From the NCBI GenBank assembly GCA_951230915.1, contig OX579635.1:49104001-49168000 (forward strand): 64,000 nt of DNA. The letters are read 5' to 3'. The DNA is from Antitrichia curtipendula (Eukaryota > Streptophyta > Bryopsida > Hypnales > Leucodontaceae). The notes below the pieces were generated by a model. The model was not told the origin of the DNA. It did no database searches and worked only from the letters and a program-made list of their open reading frames with translations. Of the stretch, positions 12,001 through 26,661 are shown piece by piece. The translations under genes were made by a program, and so were the position numbers. The first letter of the stretch is position 1; each line of letters begins with the position of its first letter.

Positions 12001-13975
12001 AGGGTTTGGAATTGAAATGAAATACTAATTACCTTATTTTCTAATTCAAGTGGAATGGTATTTTATTGTAATGGGGATATGTAAATATAGGTTGGGATTG
12101 AAAATTTCAAATGAAATAGTATCCAAGTTGTTTTGAGTTCAAGCATTCCACTAGAAAACTTTATTTGTGTAATGGGATCCTACGAGGGTTTGGGATTGAA
12201 ATGAAATACTAGTTCCCTTATTTTCTAATTCAAGTGGAACGGTATTTTATTGTAATGGGGATATGTAAATATGGGTTGGCATTGAAAATTTTAAAAGAAA
12301 TAGTATCCAAGTTGTTTTGAAATCAAGTATTCCACTAGAAAACTTTATTTCTGTAACGGGATCCTACGAGGGTTTGGAATTGAAATGAAATACTAATTAC
12401 CTTATTTTCTAATTCAAGTGGAATGGTATTTTATTGTAATGGGTCTATGTAAATGTGGATTGGGATTGAAAATTTTAAATGAAATAATATCCAAGTTGTT
12501 TTGAAATCAAGCATTCCCCTAGAAAACTTTATTTGTGTAACGGGATCCTACGAGGGTTTGGGATTGACATGAAATACTAGTTCCCTTATTTTCTAATTCA
12601 AGTGGAACGGTATTTTATTGTAATAGGGATATGTAAATATAGGTTGGGATTGAAAATTTCAAATGAAATAGTATCCAAGTTGTTTTGAGTTCAAGCATTC
12701 CACTAGAAAACTTTATTTGTGTAATGGGATCCTACGAGGGTTTGGGATTGAAATGAAATACTAGTTCCCTTATTTTCTAATTCAAGTGGAACGGTATTTT
12801 ATTGTAATGGGTCTATGTAAATATGGATTGGCATTGAAATTTTAAATGAAATAGTATCCAAGTTGTTTTGAATTCAAGCATTCCACTCGAAAACTTTATT
12901 TGTGTAATGGGATCCTACGAGGGTTTGGGATTGAAATGAAATACTAGTTCCCTTATTTTCTAATTCAAGTGGAACGGTATTTTATTGTAATGGGTCTATG
13001 TAAATATGGATTGGCATTGAAATTTTAAATGAAATAGTATCCAAGTTGTTTTGAATTCAAGCATTCCACTAGAAAACTTTATTTGTGTAATGGGATCCTA
13101 CGAGGGTTTGGGATTGAAATGAAATACTAGTTCCCTTATTTTCTAATTCAAGTGGAACGGTATTTTATTGTAATGGGTCTATGTAAATATGGATTGGCAT
13201 TGAAATTTTAAATGAAATAGTATCCAAGTTGTTTTGAATTCAAGCATTCCACTCGAAAACTTTATTTGTGTAATGGGATCCTACGAGGGTTTGGGATTGA
13301 AATGAAATACTAGTTCCCTTATTTTCTAATTCAAGTGGAACGGTATTTTATTGTAATGGGGATATGTAAATATGGATTGGGATTGAAAATTTCAAATGAA
13401 ATAGTATCCAAGTTGTTTTGAATTCAAGCATTCCACTAGAAAACTTTATTTGTGTAATGGGATCCTACGAGGGTTTGGGATTGAAATGAAATACTAGTTC
13501 CCTTATTTTCTAATTCAAGTGGAACGGTATTTTATTCTAATGGGTCTATGTAAATATGGATTGGGATTGAGAATTTTAAATGAAATAATATCCAAGTTGT
13601 TTTGAGTTCAAGCATTCCACTAGAAAACTTTATTTGTGTAACGGGATCCTACGAGGGTTTGGGATTGACATGAAATACTAGTTCCCTTATTTTCTAATTC
13701 AAGTGGAACGGTATTTTATTGTAATGGGTCTATGTAAATATGGATTGGGATTGAAAATTTCAAATGAAATAGTATCCAAGTTGTTTTGAATTCAAGCATT
13801 CCACTAGAAAACTTTATTTGTGTAATGGGATCCTACGAGGGTTTGGGATTGAAATGAATTACTAGTTCCCTTATTTTCTAATTCAAGTGGAACGGTATTT
13901 TATTCTAATGGGTCTATGTAAATATGGATTGGGATTGAAAATTTTAAAAGAAATAGTATCCAAGTTGTTTTGAAA
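9014..13975. repeat. Zone 3b: 17-unit copy grading into 11-unit HORs (2021 bp)
   Basis: 9014-11219 is the second copy of the 3125-bp HOR. From 9934 a new register takes over: TTTCTGTAACGG units start at 9934 and 11955, 2021 bp apart (8 x 184 + 3 x 183), with GTAAATGTGG following at 10428 and 12449 at the same offset. The block 9934-11954 is therefore copied as 11955-13975. Three short units per copy keep the length at 2021 bp. Confidence 0.85.
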
Positions 13976-16900
13976 TCAAGTATTCCACTAGAAAACTTTC
14001 TTTGTGTAACGGGATCCTACGAGGGTTTGGAATTGAAATGAAATACTAATTACCTTATTTTCTAATTCAAGTGGAATGGTATTTTATTGTAATGGGTCTA
14101 TGTAAATGTGGATTGGGATTGAAAATTTTAAATGAAATAATATCCAAGTTGTTTTGAAATCAAGCATTCCCCTAGAAAACTTTATTTGTGTAACGGGATC
14201 CTACGAGGGTTTGGGATTGACATGAAATACTAGTTCCCTTATTTTCTAATTCAAGTGGAACGGTATTTTATTGTAATAGGGATATGTAAATATAGGTTGG
14301 GATTGAAAATTTCAAATGAAATAGTATCCAAGTTGTTTTGAGTTCAAGCATTCCACTAGAAAACTTTATTTGTGTAATGGGATCCTACGAGGGTTTGGGA
14401 TTGAAATGAAATACTAGTTCCCTTATTTTCTAATTCAAGTGGAACGGTATTTTATTGTAATGGGTCTATGTAAATATGGATTGGCATTGAAATTTTAAAT
14501 GAAATAGTATCCAAGTTGTTTTGAATTCAAGCATTCCACTCGAAAACTTTATTTGTGTAATGGGATCCTACGAGGGTTTGGGATTGAAATGAAATACTAG
14601 TTCCCTTATTTTCTAATTCAAGTGGAACGGTATTTTATTGTAATGGGTCTATGTAAATATGGATTGGGATTGAAATTTTAAATGAAATAGTATCCAAGTT
14701 GTTTTGAATTCAAGCATTCCACTAGAAAACTTTATTTGTGTAATGGGATCCTACGAGGGTTTGGGATTGAAATGAAATACTAGTTCCCTTATTTTCTAAT
14801 TCAAGTGGAACGGTATTTTATTCTAATGGGTCTATGTAAATATGGATTGGCATTGAAATTTTAAATGAAATAGTATCCAAGTTGTTTTGAATTCAAGCAT
14901 TCCACTCGAAAACTTTATTTGTGTAATGGGATCCTACGAGGGTTTGGGATTGAAATGAAATACTAGTTCCCTTATTTTCTAATTCAAGTGGAACGGTATT
15001 TTATTGTAATGGGTCTATGTAAATATGGATTGGGATTGAAAATTTCAAATGAAATAGTATCCAAGTTGTTTTGAATTCAAGCATTCCACTAGAAAACTTT
15101 ATTTGTGTAATGGGATCCTACGAGGGTTTGGGATTGAAATGAAATACTAGTTCCCTTATTTTCTAATTCAAGTGGAACGGTATTTTATTCTAATGGGTCT
15201 ATGTAAATATGGATTGGGATTGAGAATTTTAAATGAAATAATATCCAAGTTGTTTTGAGTTCAAGCATTCCACTAGAAAACTTTATTTGTGTAACGGGAT
15301 CCTACGAGGGTTTGGGATTGACATGAAATACTAGTTCCCTTATTTTCTAATTCAAGTGGAACGGTATTTTATTGTAATGGGTCTATGTAAATATGGATTG
15401 GGATTGAAAATTTCAAATGAAATAGTATCCAAGTTGTTTTGAATTCAAGCATTCCACTAGAAAACTTTATTTGTGTAATGGGATCCTACGAGGGTTTGGG
15501 ATTGAAATGAATTACTAGTTCCCTTATTTTCTAATTCAAGTGGAACGGTATTTTATTGTAATGGGGATATGTAAATATGGATTGGCATTGAAAATTTTAA
15601 ATGAAATAATATCCAAGTTGTTTTGAGTTCAAGCATTCCACTAGAAAACTTTATTTGTGTAACGGGATCCTACGAGGGTTTGGGATTGACATGAAATACT
15701 AGTTCCCTTATTTTCTAATTCAAGTGGAACGGTATTTTATTGTAATGGGGATATGTAAATATAGGTTGGGATTGAAAATTTCAAATGAAATAGTATCCAA
15801 GTTGTTTTGAGTTCAAGCATTCCACTAGAAAACTTTATTTGTGTAATGGGATCCTACGAGGGTTTGGGATTGAAATGAAATACTAGTTCCCTTATTTTCT
15901 AATTCAAGTGGAACGGTATTTTATTGTAATGGGTCTATGTAAATATGGATTGGCATTGAAATTTTAAATGAAATAGTATCCAAGTTGTTTTGAATTCAAG
16001 CATTCCACTCGAAAACTTTATTTGTGTAATGGGATCCTACGAGGGTTTGGGATTGAAATGAAATACTAGTTCCCTTATTTTCTAATTCAAGTGGAACGGT
16101 ATTTTATTGTAATGGGTCTATGTAAATATGGATTGGCATTGAAATTTTAAATGAAATAGTATCCAAGTTGTTTTGAATTCAAGCATTCCACTAGAAAACT
16201 TTATTTGTGTAATGGGATCCTACGAGGGTTTGGGATTGAAATGAAATACTAGTTCCCTTATTTTCTAATTCAAGTGGAACGGTATTTTATTGTAATGGGT
16301 CTATGTAAATATGGATTGGGATTGAAAATTTCAAATGAAATAGTATCCAAGTTGTTTTGAATTCAAGCATTCCACTCGAATACTTTATTTGTGTAATGGG
16401 ATCCTACGAGGGTTTGGGATTGAAATGAAATACTAGTTCCCTTATTTTCTAATTCAAGTGGAACGGTATTTTATTGTAATGGGTCTATGTAAATATGGAT
16501 TGGGATTGAAAATTTTAAATGAAATAATATCCAAGTTGTTTTGAGTTCAAGCATTCCACTAGAAAACTTTATTTGTGTAATGGGATCCTACGAGGGTTTG
16601 GGATTGAAATGAAATACTAGTTCCCTTATTTTCTAATTCAAGTGGAACGGTATTTTATTGTAATGGGGATATGTAAATATGTATTGGCATTGAAAATTTC
16701 AAATGAAATAGTATCCAAGTTGTTTTGAGTTCAAGCATTCCACTAGAAAACTTTATTTGTGTAATGGGATCCTACGAGGGTTTGGGATTGAAATGAAATA
16801 CTAGTTCCCTTATTTTCTAATTCAAGTGGAACGGTATTTTATTGTAATGGGGATATGTAAATATGTATTGGCATTGAAAATTTCAAATGAAATAGTATCC

Positions 16901-19669
16901 AAGTTGTTTTGAGTTCAAGCATTCCACTAGAAAACTTTATTTGTGTAATGGGATCCTACGAGGGTTTGGGATTGAAATGAAATACTAGTTCCCTTATTTT
17001 CTAATTCAAGTGGAACGGTATTTTATTGTAATGGGTCTATGTAAATATGGATTGGGATTGAAAATTTTAAAAGAAATAGTATCCAAGTTGTTTTGAAATC
17101 AAGTATTCCACTAGAAAACTTTATTTCTGTAACGGGATCCTACGAGGGTTTGGAATTGAAATGAAATACTAATTACCTTATTTTCTAATTCAAGTGGAAT
17201 GGTATTTTATTGTAATGGGGATATGTAAATATAGGTTGGGATTGAAAATTTCAAATGAAATAGTATCCAAGTTGTTTTGAGTTCAAGCATTCCACTAGAA
17301 AACTTTATTTGTGTAATGGGATCCTACGAGGGTTTGGGATTGAAATGAAATACTAGTTCCCTTATTTTCTAATTCAAGTGGAACGGTATTTTATTGTAAT
17401 GGGGATATGTAAATATGGGTTGGCATTGAAAATTTTAAAAGAAATAGTATCCAAGTTGTTTTGAAATCAAGTATTCCACTAGAAAACTTTATTTCTGTAA
17501 CGGGATCCTACGAGGGTTTGGAATTGAAATGAAATACTAATTACCTTATTTTCTAATTCAAGTGGAATGGTATTTTATTGTAATGGGTCTATGTAAATGT
17601 GGATTGGGATTGAAAATTTTAAATGAAATAATATCCAAGTTGTTTTGAAATCAAGCATTCCCCTAGAAAACTTTATTTGTGTAACGGGATCCTACGAGGG
17701 TTTGGGATTGACATGAAATACTAGTTCCCTTATTTTCTAATTCAAGTGGAACGGTATTTTATTGTAATAGGGATATGTAAATATAGGTTGGGATTGAAAA
17801 TTTCAAATGAAATAGTATCCAAGTTGTTTTGAATTCAAGCATTCCACTAGAAAACTTTATTTCTGTAATGGGATCCTACGAGGGTTTGGGATTGAAATGA
17901 AATACTAGTTCCTTTATTTTCTAATTCAAGTGGAATGGTATTTTATTGTAATGGGGATATGTAAATATGGATTGGGACTGAAAATTTTAAATGAAATAGT
18001 ATCCAAGTTGTTTTGAATTCAAGCATTCCACTAGAAAACTTTATTTGTGTAATGGGATCCTACGAGGGTTTGGGATTGACATGAAATACTAGTTCCCTTA
18101 TTTTCTAATTCAAGTGGAACGGTATTTTATTGTAATGGGTCTATGTAAATATGGATTGGCATTGAAATTTTAAATGAAATAGTATCCAAGTTGTTTTGAA
18201 TTCAAGCATTCCGCTCGAAAACTTTATTTGTGTAATGGGATCCTACGAGGGTTTGGGATTGAAATGAAATACTAGTTCCCTTATTTTCTAATTCAAGTGG
18301 AACGGTATTTTATTGTAATGGGTCTATGTAAATATGGATTGGCATTGAAATTTTAAATGAAATAGTATCCAAGTTGTTTTGAATTCAAGCATTCCGCTCG
18401 AAAACTTTATTTGTGTAATGGGATCCTACGAGGGTTTGGGATTGAAATGAAATACTAGTTCCCTTATTTTCTAATTCAAGTGGAACGGTATTTTATTGTA
18501 ATGGGTCTATGTAAATATGGATTGGCATTGAAATTTTAAATGAAATAGTATCCAAGTTGTTTTGAATTCAAGCATTCCACTAGAAAACTTTATTTGTGTA
18601 ATGGGATCCTACGAGGGTTTGGGATTGAAATGAAATACTAGTTCCCTTATTTTCTAATTCAAGTGGAACGGTATTTTATTGTAATGGGTCTATGTAAATA
18701 TGGATTGGCATTGAAATTTTAAATGAAATAGTATCCAAGTTGTTTTGAATTCAAGCATTCCACTCGAAAACTTTATTTGTGTAATGGGATCCTACGAGGG
18801 TTTGGGATTGAAATGAAATACTAGTTCCCTTATTTTCTAATTCAAGTGGAACGGTATTTTATTGTAATGGGTCTATGTAAATATGGATTGGGATTGAAAA
18901 TTTCAAATGAAATAGTATCCAAGTTGTTTTGAATTCAAGCATTCCACTAGAAAACTTTATTTGTGTAATGGGATCCTACGAGGGTTTGGGATTGAAATGA
19001 AATACTAGTTCCCTTATTTTCTAATTCAAGTGGAACGGTATTTTATTCTAATGGGTCTATGTAAATATGGATTGGGATTGAGAATTTTAAATGAAATAAT
19101 ATCCAAGTTGTTTTGAGTTCAAGCATTCCACTAGAAAACTTTATTTGTGTAATGGGATCCTACGAGGGTTTGGGATTGAAATGAAATACTAGTTCCCTTA
19201 TTTTCTAATTCAAGTGGAACGGTATTTTATTGTAATGGGTCTATGTAAATATGGATTGGGATTGAAAATTTCAAATGAAATAGTATCCAAGTTGTTTTGA
19301 ATTCAAGCATTCCACTAGAAAACTTTATTTGTGTAATGGGATCCTACGAGGGTTTGGGATTGAAATGAAATACTAGTTCCCTTATTTTCTAATTCAAGTG
19401 GAACGGTATTTTATTCTAATGGGTCTATGTAAATATGGATTGGGATTGAGAATTTTAAATGAAATAATATCCAAGTTGTTTTGAGTTCAAGCATTCCACT
19501 AGAAAACTTTATTTGTGTAATGGGATCCTACGAGGGTTTGGGATTGAAATGAAATACTAGTTCCCTTATTTTCTAATTCAAGTGGAACGGTATTTTATTG
19601 TAATGGGTCTATGTAAATATGGATTGGCATTGAAATTTTAAATGAAATAGTATCCAAGTTGTTTTGAAT
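13976..19669. repeat. Zone 3c: rearranged copies of the 11- and 17-unit HORs
   Basis: A third 2021-bp register point falls at 13976, but this copy has lost two units: GTAAATGTGG comes 126 bp after the start (14102) rather than 494 bp. Its first unit also carries a private change, CTTTCTTTGTG. The same marker set returns at 17099 (offset 3123 bp, 17 units) with GTAAATGTGG at 17593. Ten of the nineteen short units of deletion type 1 lie here, and adjacent near-duplicate units occur at 18.2-18.4 kb (CCGCTCG twice). Confidence 0.78.
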
Positions 19670-22600
19670 TCAAGCATTCCACTCGAAAACTTTATTTGTG
19701 TAATGGGATCCTACGAGGGTTTGGAATTGAAATGAAATACTAATTACCTTATTTTCTAATTCAAGTGGAATGGTATTTTATTGTAATGGGTCTATGTAAA
19801 TATGGATTGGGATTGAAAATTTTAAATGAAATAATATCCAAGTTGTTTTGAAATCAAGCATTCCCCTAGAAAACTTTATTTGTGTAACGGGATCCTACGA
19901 GGGTTTGGGATTGACATGAAATACTAGTTCCCTTATTTTCTAATTCAAGTGGAACGGTATTTTATTGTAATAGGGATATGTAAATATAGGTTGGGATTGA
20001 AAATTTCAAATGAAATAGTATCCAAGTTGTTTTGAATTCAAGCATTCCACTAGAAAACTTTATTTGTGTAACGGGATCCTACGAGGGTTTGGGATTGACA
20101 AGAAATACTAGTTCCCTTATTTTCTAATTCAAGTGGAACGGTATTTTATTGTAATGGGTCTATGTAAATGTGGATTGGGATTGAAAATTTTAAATGAAAT
20201 AATATCCAAGTTGTTTTGAAATCAAGCATTCCCCTAGAAAACTTTATTTGTGTAACGGGATCCTACGTGGGTTTGGGATTGACATGAAATACTAGTTCCC
20301 TTATTTTCTAATTCAAGTGGAACGGTATTTTATTGTAATGGGGATATGTAAATATAGGTTGGGATTGAAAATTTCAAATGAAATAGTATCCAAGTTGTTT
20401 TGAGTTCAAGCATTCCACTAGAAAACTTTATTTGTGTAATGGGATCCTACGAGGGTTTGGGATTGAAATGAAATACTAGTTCCCTTATTTTCTAATTCAA
20501 GTGGAACGGTATTTTATTGTAATGGGGATATGTAAATATGGATTGGCATTGAAAATTTCAAATGAAATAGTATCCAAGTTGTTTTGAATTCAAGCATTCC
20601 ACTAGAAAACTTTATTTGTGTAATGGGATCCTACGAGGGTTTGGGATTGAAATGAAATACTAGTTCCCTTATTTTCTAATTCAAGTGGAACGGTATTTTA
20701 TTGTAATGGGTCTATGTAAATATGGATTGGGATTGAAAATTTTAAATGAAATAATATCCAAGTTGTTTTGAGTTCAAGCATTCCACTAGAAAACTTTATT
20801 TGTGTAACGGGATCCTACGAGGGTTTGGGATTGACATGAAATACTAGTTCCCTTATTTTCTAATTCAAGTGGAACGGTATTTTATTGTAATGGGGATATG
20901 TAAATATGGATTGGCATTGAAAATTTCAAATGAAATAGTATCCAAGTTGTTTTGAATTCAAGCATTCCACTAGAAAACTTTATTTGTGTAATGGGATCCT
21001 ACGAGGGTTTGGGATTGAAATGAAATACTAGTTCCCTTATTTTCTAATTCAAGTGGAACGGTATTTTATTGTAATGGGTCTATGTAAATATGGATTGGGA
21101 TTGAAAATTTTAAATGAAATAATATCCAAGTTGTTTTGAAATCAAGCATTCCCCTAGAAAACTTTATTTGTGTAACGGGATCCTACGAGGGTTTGGAATT
21201 GAAATGAAATACTAGTTCCCTTATTTTCTAATTCAAGTGGAACGGTATTTTATTGTATTGGGTCTATGTAAATATGGATTGGCATTGAAAATTTTAAATG
21301 AAATAGTATCCAAGTTGTTTTGAATTCAAGCATTCCACTAGAAAACTTTATTTGTGTAATGGGATCCTACGAGGGTTTGGGATTGAAATGAAATACTAGT
21401 TCCCTTATTTTCTAATTCAAGTGGAACGGTATTTTATTGTAATGGGGATATGTAAATATGGGTTGGCATTGAAAATTTTAAAAGAAATAGTATCCAAGTT
21501 GTTTTGAAATCAAGTATTCCACTAGAAAACTTTATTTCTGTAACGGGATCCTACGAGGGTTTGGAATTGAAATGAAATACTAATTACCTTATTTTCTAAT
21601 TCAAGTGGAATGGTATTTTATTGTAATGGGTCTATGTAAATGTGGATTGGGATTGAAAATTTTAAATGAAATAATATCCAAGTTGTTTTGAAATCAAGCA
21701 TTCCCCTAGAAAACTTTATTTGTGTAACGGGATCCTACGTGGGTTTGGGATTGACATGAAATACTAGTTCCCTTATTTTCTAATTCAAGTGGAACGGTAT
21801 TTTATTGTAATGGGGATATGTAAATATAGGTTGGGATTGAAAATTTCAAATGAAATAGTATCCAAGTTGTTTTGAGTTCAAGCATTCCACTAGAAAACTT
21901 TATTTGTGTAATGGGATCCTACGAGGGTTTGGGATTGAAATGAAATACTAGTTCCCTTATTTTCTAATTCAAGTGGAACGGTATTTTATTGTAATGGGGA
22001 TATGTAAATATGGATTGGCATTGAAAATTTCAAATGAAATAGTATCCAAGTTGTTTTGAATTCAAGCATTCCACTAGAAAACTTTATTTGTGTAATGGGA
22101 TCCTACGAGGGTTTGGGATTGAAATGAAATACTAGTTCCCTTATTTTCTAATTCAAGTGGAACGGTATTTTATTGTAATGGGTCTATGTAAATATGGATT
22201 GGGATTGAAAATTTTAAATGAAATAATATCCAAGTTGTTTTGAAATCAAGCATTCCCCTAGAAAACTTTATTTGTGTAACGGGATCCTACGAGGGTTTGG
22301 AATTGAAATGAAATACTAGTTCCCTTATTTTCTAATTCAAGTGGAACGGTATTTTATTGTATTGGGGATATGTAAATATGGATTGGCATTGAAAATTTTA
22401 AATGAAATAGTATCCAAGTTGTTTTGAATTCAAGCATTCCACTCGAAAACTTTATTTGTGTAATGGGATCCTACGAGGGTTTGGGATTGACATGAAATAC
22501 TAGTTCCCTTATTTTCTAATTCAAGTGGAACGGTATTTTATTGTAATGGGGATATGTAAATATGGGTTAGCATTGAAAATTTTAAATGAAATAGTATCCA

Positions 22601-23165
22601 AGTTGTTTTGAATTCAAGCATTCCACTAGAAAACTTTATTTGTGTAATGGGATCCTACGAGGGTTTGGGATTGAAATGAAATACTAGTTCCCTTATTTTC
22701 TAATTCAAGTGGAACGGTATTTTTTTGTAATGGGGATATGTAAATATAGGTTGGGATAGAAAATTTCAAATGAAATAGTATCCAAGTTGTATTGAATTCA
22801 AGCATTCCACTAGAAAACTTTATTTGTGTAATGGGATCCTCCGAGGGTTTGGGATTGAAATGAAATACTAGTTCCCTTATTTTCTAATTCAAGTGGAACG
22901 GTATTTTATTGTAATGGGTCTATGTAAACATGGGTTGGCATTGAAAATTTTAAATGAAATAGTATCCAAGTTGTTTTGAATTCAAGCATTCCACTAGAAA
23001 ACTTTATTTGTGTAATGGGATCCTACTAGGGTTTGGGATTGAAATGAAATACTAGTTCCCTTATTTTCTAATTCAAGTGGAACGGTATTTTATTGTAATG
23101 GGGATATGTAAATATGGGTTGGCATTGAAAATTTCAAATGAAATAGTATCCAAGTTGTTTTGAAT
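19670..23165. repeat. Zone 4: mixed units with a 1472-bp (8-unit) duplication
   Basis: Units 20222-20773 recur at 21694-22245, 1472 bp away. Paired markers are GTAAATGTGG (20164, 21636) and TACGTGGG (20264, 21736). Outside the pair the unit order is irregular. The last CACTCG units appear here and just beyond (about 22440 and 23177). At 23027-23034 a single unit has TACTAGGG instead of TACGAGGG. Confidence 0.8.
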
Positions 23166-26100
23166 TCAAGCATTCCACTCGAAAACTTTATTTGTGTAAT
23201 GGGATCCTACGAGGGTTTGGGATTGAAATGAAATACTAGTTCCCTTATTTTCTAATTCAAGTGGAACGGTATTTTGTTCTAATAGGGATATGTAAATATA
23301 GGTTGGATTTGAAAATTTCAAATGAAATAGTATCCAAGTTGTTTTGAATTCAAGCATTCCACTAGAAAACTTTATTTGTGTAATGGGATCCTACGAGGGT
23401 TTGGGATTGAAATGAAATACTAGTTCCCTTATTTTCTAATTCAAGTGGAACGGTATTTTATTGTAATGGGGATATGTAAATATAGGCTGGGATTGAAAAT
23501 TTCAAATGAAATAGTATCCAAGTTGTTTTGAATTCAAGCATTCCACTAGAAAACTTTATATGTGTAATGGGATCCTACGAGGGTTTGGGATTGAAATGAA
23601 ATACTAGTTCCATTATTTTCTAATTCAAGTGGAACGGTATTTTAGTGTAATGGGTCTATGTAAATATGGATTGGGATTGAAAATTTCAAATGAAATAGTA
23701 TCCAAGTTGTTTTGAGTTCAAGCATTCCACTAGAAAACTTTATATGTGTAATGGGATCCTACGAGGGTTTGGGATTGAAATGAAATACTAGTTCCCTTAT
23801 TTTCTAATTCAAGTGGAACGGTATTTTAGTGTAATGGGTCTATGTAAATATGGATTGGGATTGAAAATTTTAAATGAAATAATATCCAAGTTGTTTTGAA
23901 ATCAAGCATTCCACGAGAAAACTTTATTTGTGTAACGGGATCCTACGAGGGTTTGGGATTGACATGAAATACTAGTTCCCTTATTTTCTGATTCAAGTGG
24001 AATGGTATTTTATTGTAATGGGGATATGTAAATATAGGTTGGGATTGAAAATTTCAAATGAAATAGTATCCAAGTTGTTTTGAGTTCAAGCATTCCACTA
24101 GAAAACTTTATATGTGTAATGGGATCCTACGAGGGTTTGGGATTGAAATGAAATACTAGTTCCCTTATTTTCTAATTCAAGTGGAACGGTATTTTATTGT
24201 AATGGGGATATGTAAATATAGGTTGGGATTGAAAATTTCAAATGAAATAGTATCCAAGTTGTTTTGAATTCAAGCATTCCACTAGAAAACTTTATTTGTG
24301 TAATGGGATCCTACGAGGGTTTGGGATTGACATGAAATACTAGTTCCCTTATTTTCTAATTCAAGTGGAACGGTATTTTATTGTAATGGGGATATGTAAA
24401 TATAGGTTGGGATTGAAAATTTCAAATGAAATAGTATCCAAGTTGTTTTGAGTTCAAGCATTCCACTAGAAAACTTTATATGTGTAATGGGATCCTACGA
24501 GGGTTTGGGATTGAAATGAAATACTAGTTCCCTTATTTTCTAATTCAAGTGGAACGGTATTTTATTGTAATAGGGATATGTAAATATAGGTTGGGTTTGA
24601 AAATTTCAAATGAAATAGTATCCAAGTTGTTTTGAATTCAAGCATTCCACTAGAAAACTTTATTTGTGTAATGGGATCCTACGGGGGTTTGGGATTGAAA
24701 TGAAATACTAGTTCCCTTATTTTCTAATTCAAGTGGAACGGTATTTTATTGTAATGGGGATATGTAAATATAGGCTGGGATTGAAACATTTAAATGAAAT
24801 AGTATCCAAGTTGTTTTGAATTCAAGCATTCCACTAGAAAACTTTATATGTGTAATGGGATCCTACGAGGGTTTGGGATTGAAATGAAATACTAGTTCCC
24901 TTATTTTCTAATTCAAGTGGAACAGTATTTTAGTGTAATGGGTCTATGTAAATATGGATTGGGATTGAAAATTTCAAATGAAATAGTATCCAAGTTGTTT
25001 TGAGTTCAAGCATTCCACTAGAAAACTTTATATGTGTAATGGGATCCTACGAGGGTTTGGGATTGAAATGAAATACTAGTTCCCTTATTTTCTAATTCAA
25101 GTGGAACGGTATTTTAGTGTAATGGGTCTATGTAAATATGGATTGGGATTGAAAATTTTAAATGAAATAATATCCAAGTTGTTTTGAAATCAAGCATTCC
25201 ACTAGAAAACTTTATTTGTGTAATGGGATCCTACGAGGGTTTGGGATTGACATGAAATACTAGTTCCCTTATTTTCTGATTCAAGTGGAATGGTATTTTA
25301 TTGTAATGGGGATATGTAAATATAGGTTGGGATTGAAAATTTCAAATGAAATAGTATCCAAGTTGTTTTGAGTTCAAGCATTCCACTAGAAAACTTTAAA
25401 TGTGTAATGGGATCCTACGAGGGTTTGGGATTGAAATGAAATACTAGTTCCCTTATTTTCTAATTCAAGTGGAACGGTATTTTATTGTAATGGGGATATG
25501 TAAATATAGGTTGGGATTGAAAATTTCAAATGAAATAGTATCCAAGTTGTTTTGAGTTCAAGCATTCCACTAGAAAACTTTATTTGTGTAATGGGATCCT
25601 ACGAGGGTTTGGGATTGACATGAAATACTAGTTCCCTTATTTTCTAATTCAAGTGGAACGGTATTTTATTGTAATGGGGATATGTAAATATAGGTTGGGA
25701 TTGAAAATTTCAAATGAAATAGTATCCAAGTTGTTTTGAGTTCAAGCATTCCACTAGAAAACTTTATTTGTGTAATGGGATCCTACGAGGGTTTGGGATT
25801 GAAATGAAATACTAGTTCCCTTATTTTCTAATTCAAGTGGAACGGTATTTTATTGTAATAGGGATATGTAAATATAGGTCGGGTTTGAAAATTTCAAATG
25901 AAATAGTATCCAAGTTGTTTTGAATTCAAGCATTCCACTAGAAAACTTTATTTGTGTAATGGGATCCTACGGGGGTTTGGGATTGAAATGAAATACTAGT
26001 TCCCTTATTTTCTAATTCAAGTGGAACGGTATTTTATTGTAATGGGGATATGTAAATATAGGCTGGGATTGAAAATTTTAACTGAAATAGTATCCAAGTT

Positions 26101-26661
26101 GTTTTGAATTCAAGCATTCCACTAGAAAACTTTATATGTGTAATGGGATCCTACGAGGGTTTGGGATTGAAATGAAATACTAGTTCCCTTATTTTCTAAT
26201 TCAAGTGGAACGGTATTTTAGTGTAATGGGTCTATGTAAATATGGATTGGGATTGAAAATTTCAAATGAAATAGTATCCAAGTTGTTTTGAGTTCAAGCA
26301 TTCCACTAGAAAACTTTATATGTGTAATGGGATCCTACGAGGGTTTGGGATTGAAATGAAATACTAGTTCCCTTATTTTCTAATTCAAGTGGAACGGTAT
26401 TTTAGTGTAATGGGTCTATGTAAATATGGATTGGGATTGAAAATTTTAAATGAAATAATATCCAAGTTGTTTTGAAATCAAGCATTCCAATAGAAAACTT
26501 TATTTGTGTAACGGGATCCTACGAGGGTTTGGGATTGACATGAAATAATAGTTCCCTTATTTTCTGATTCAAGTGGAATGGTATTTTATTGTAATGGGGA
26601 TATGTAAATATAGGTTGGGATTGAAAATTTCAAATGAAATAGTATCCAAGTTGTTTTGAGT
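23166..26661. repeat. Zone 5: 7-unit HOR (1288 bp), about three copies
   Basis: Registers are 23718, 25006 and 26294, each exactly 7 x 184 bp apart. Copy order: ATAGGCTGG unit; two or more units with TTTATATGTG and TTTTAGTGTAATGGGTCT; a GACATG unit with CTGATTC; then an AATAGGG/GGGTTTG unit. TACGGGGG marks two copies (24680, 25968). The third copy breaks off after 26661, where the next HOR starts. One unit here (23270s) has a substitution that removes a reverse-strand stop and leaves a chance 63-codon open frame. Confidence 0.87.

Larger units (their letters stand above)
7545..19669. repeat. Span of 183-bp units, deletion type 1 (19 copies)
   Basis: Nineteen units have GAAATTTTAAATG in place of GAAAATTTTAAATG, one A fewer. 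Examples are 7545-7727, 7728-7910 and 8279-8461; the last is near 19630. Almost all share the GGGTCT and GGCATTG bases (one has GGGATTG) and often sit beside a CACTCG unit. One origin followed by spreading with the HOR is the simplest reading. Confidence 0.9.

Noticed and set aside
23027..23034. TAGGGTTT, identical to the core of the plant telomere repeat and telo-box (also at 62764-62771)
   Set aside because: Each arises from one G-to-T change in TACGAGGGTTTGGG within a single unit. The flanks are ordinary satellite and no tandem telomere repeat is present.
23166..23357. 63-codon open reading frame on the minus strand
   Set aside because: It lies across one ordinary satellite unit. It is open only because this unit has TTTTGTTCTAATAGG where others have TTTTATTGTAATGGG, which removes a reverse-strand TAA. 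Neighbouring units do not keep the frame (184 is not a multiple of 3), and there is no codon pattern or recognisable domain.
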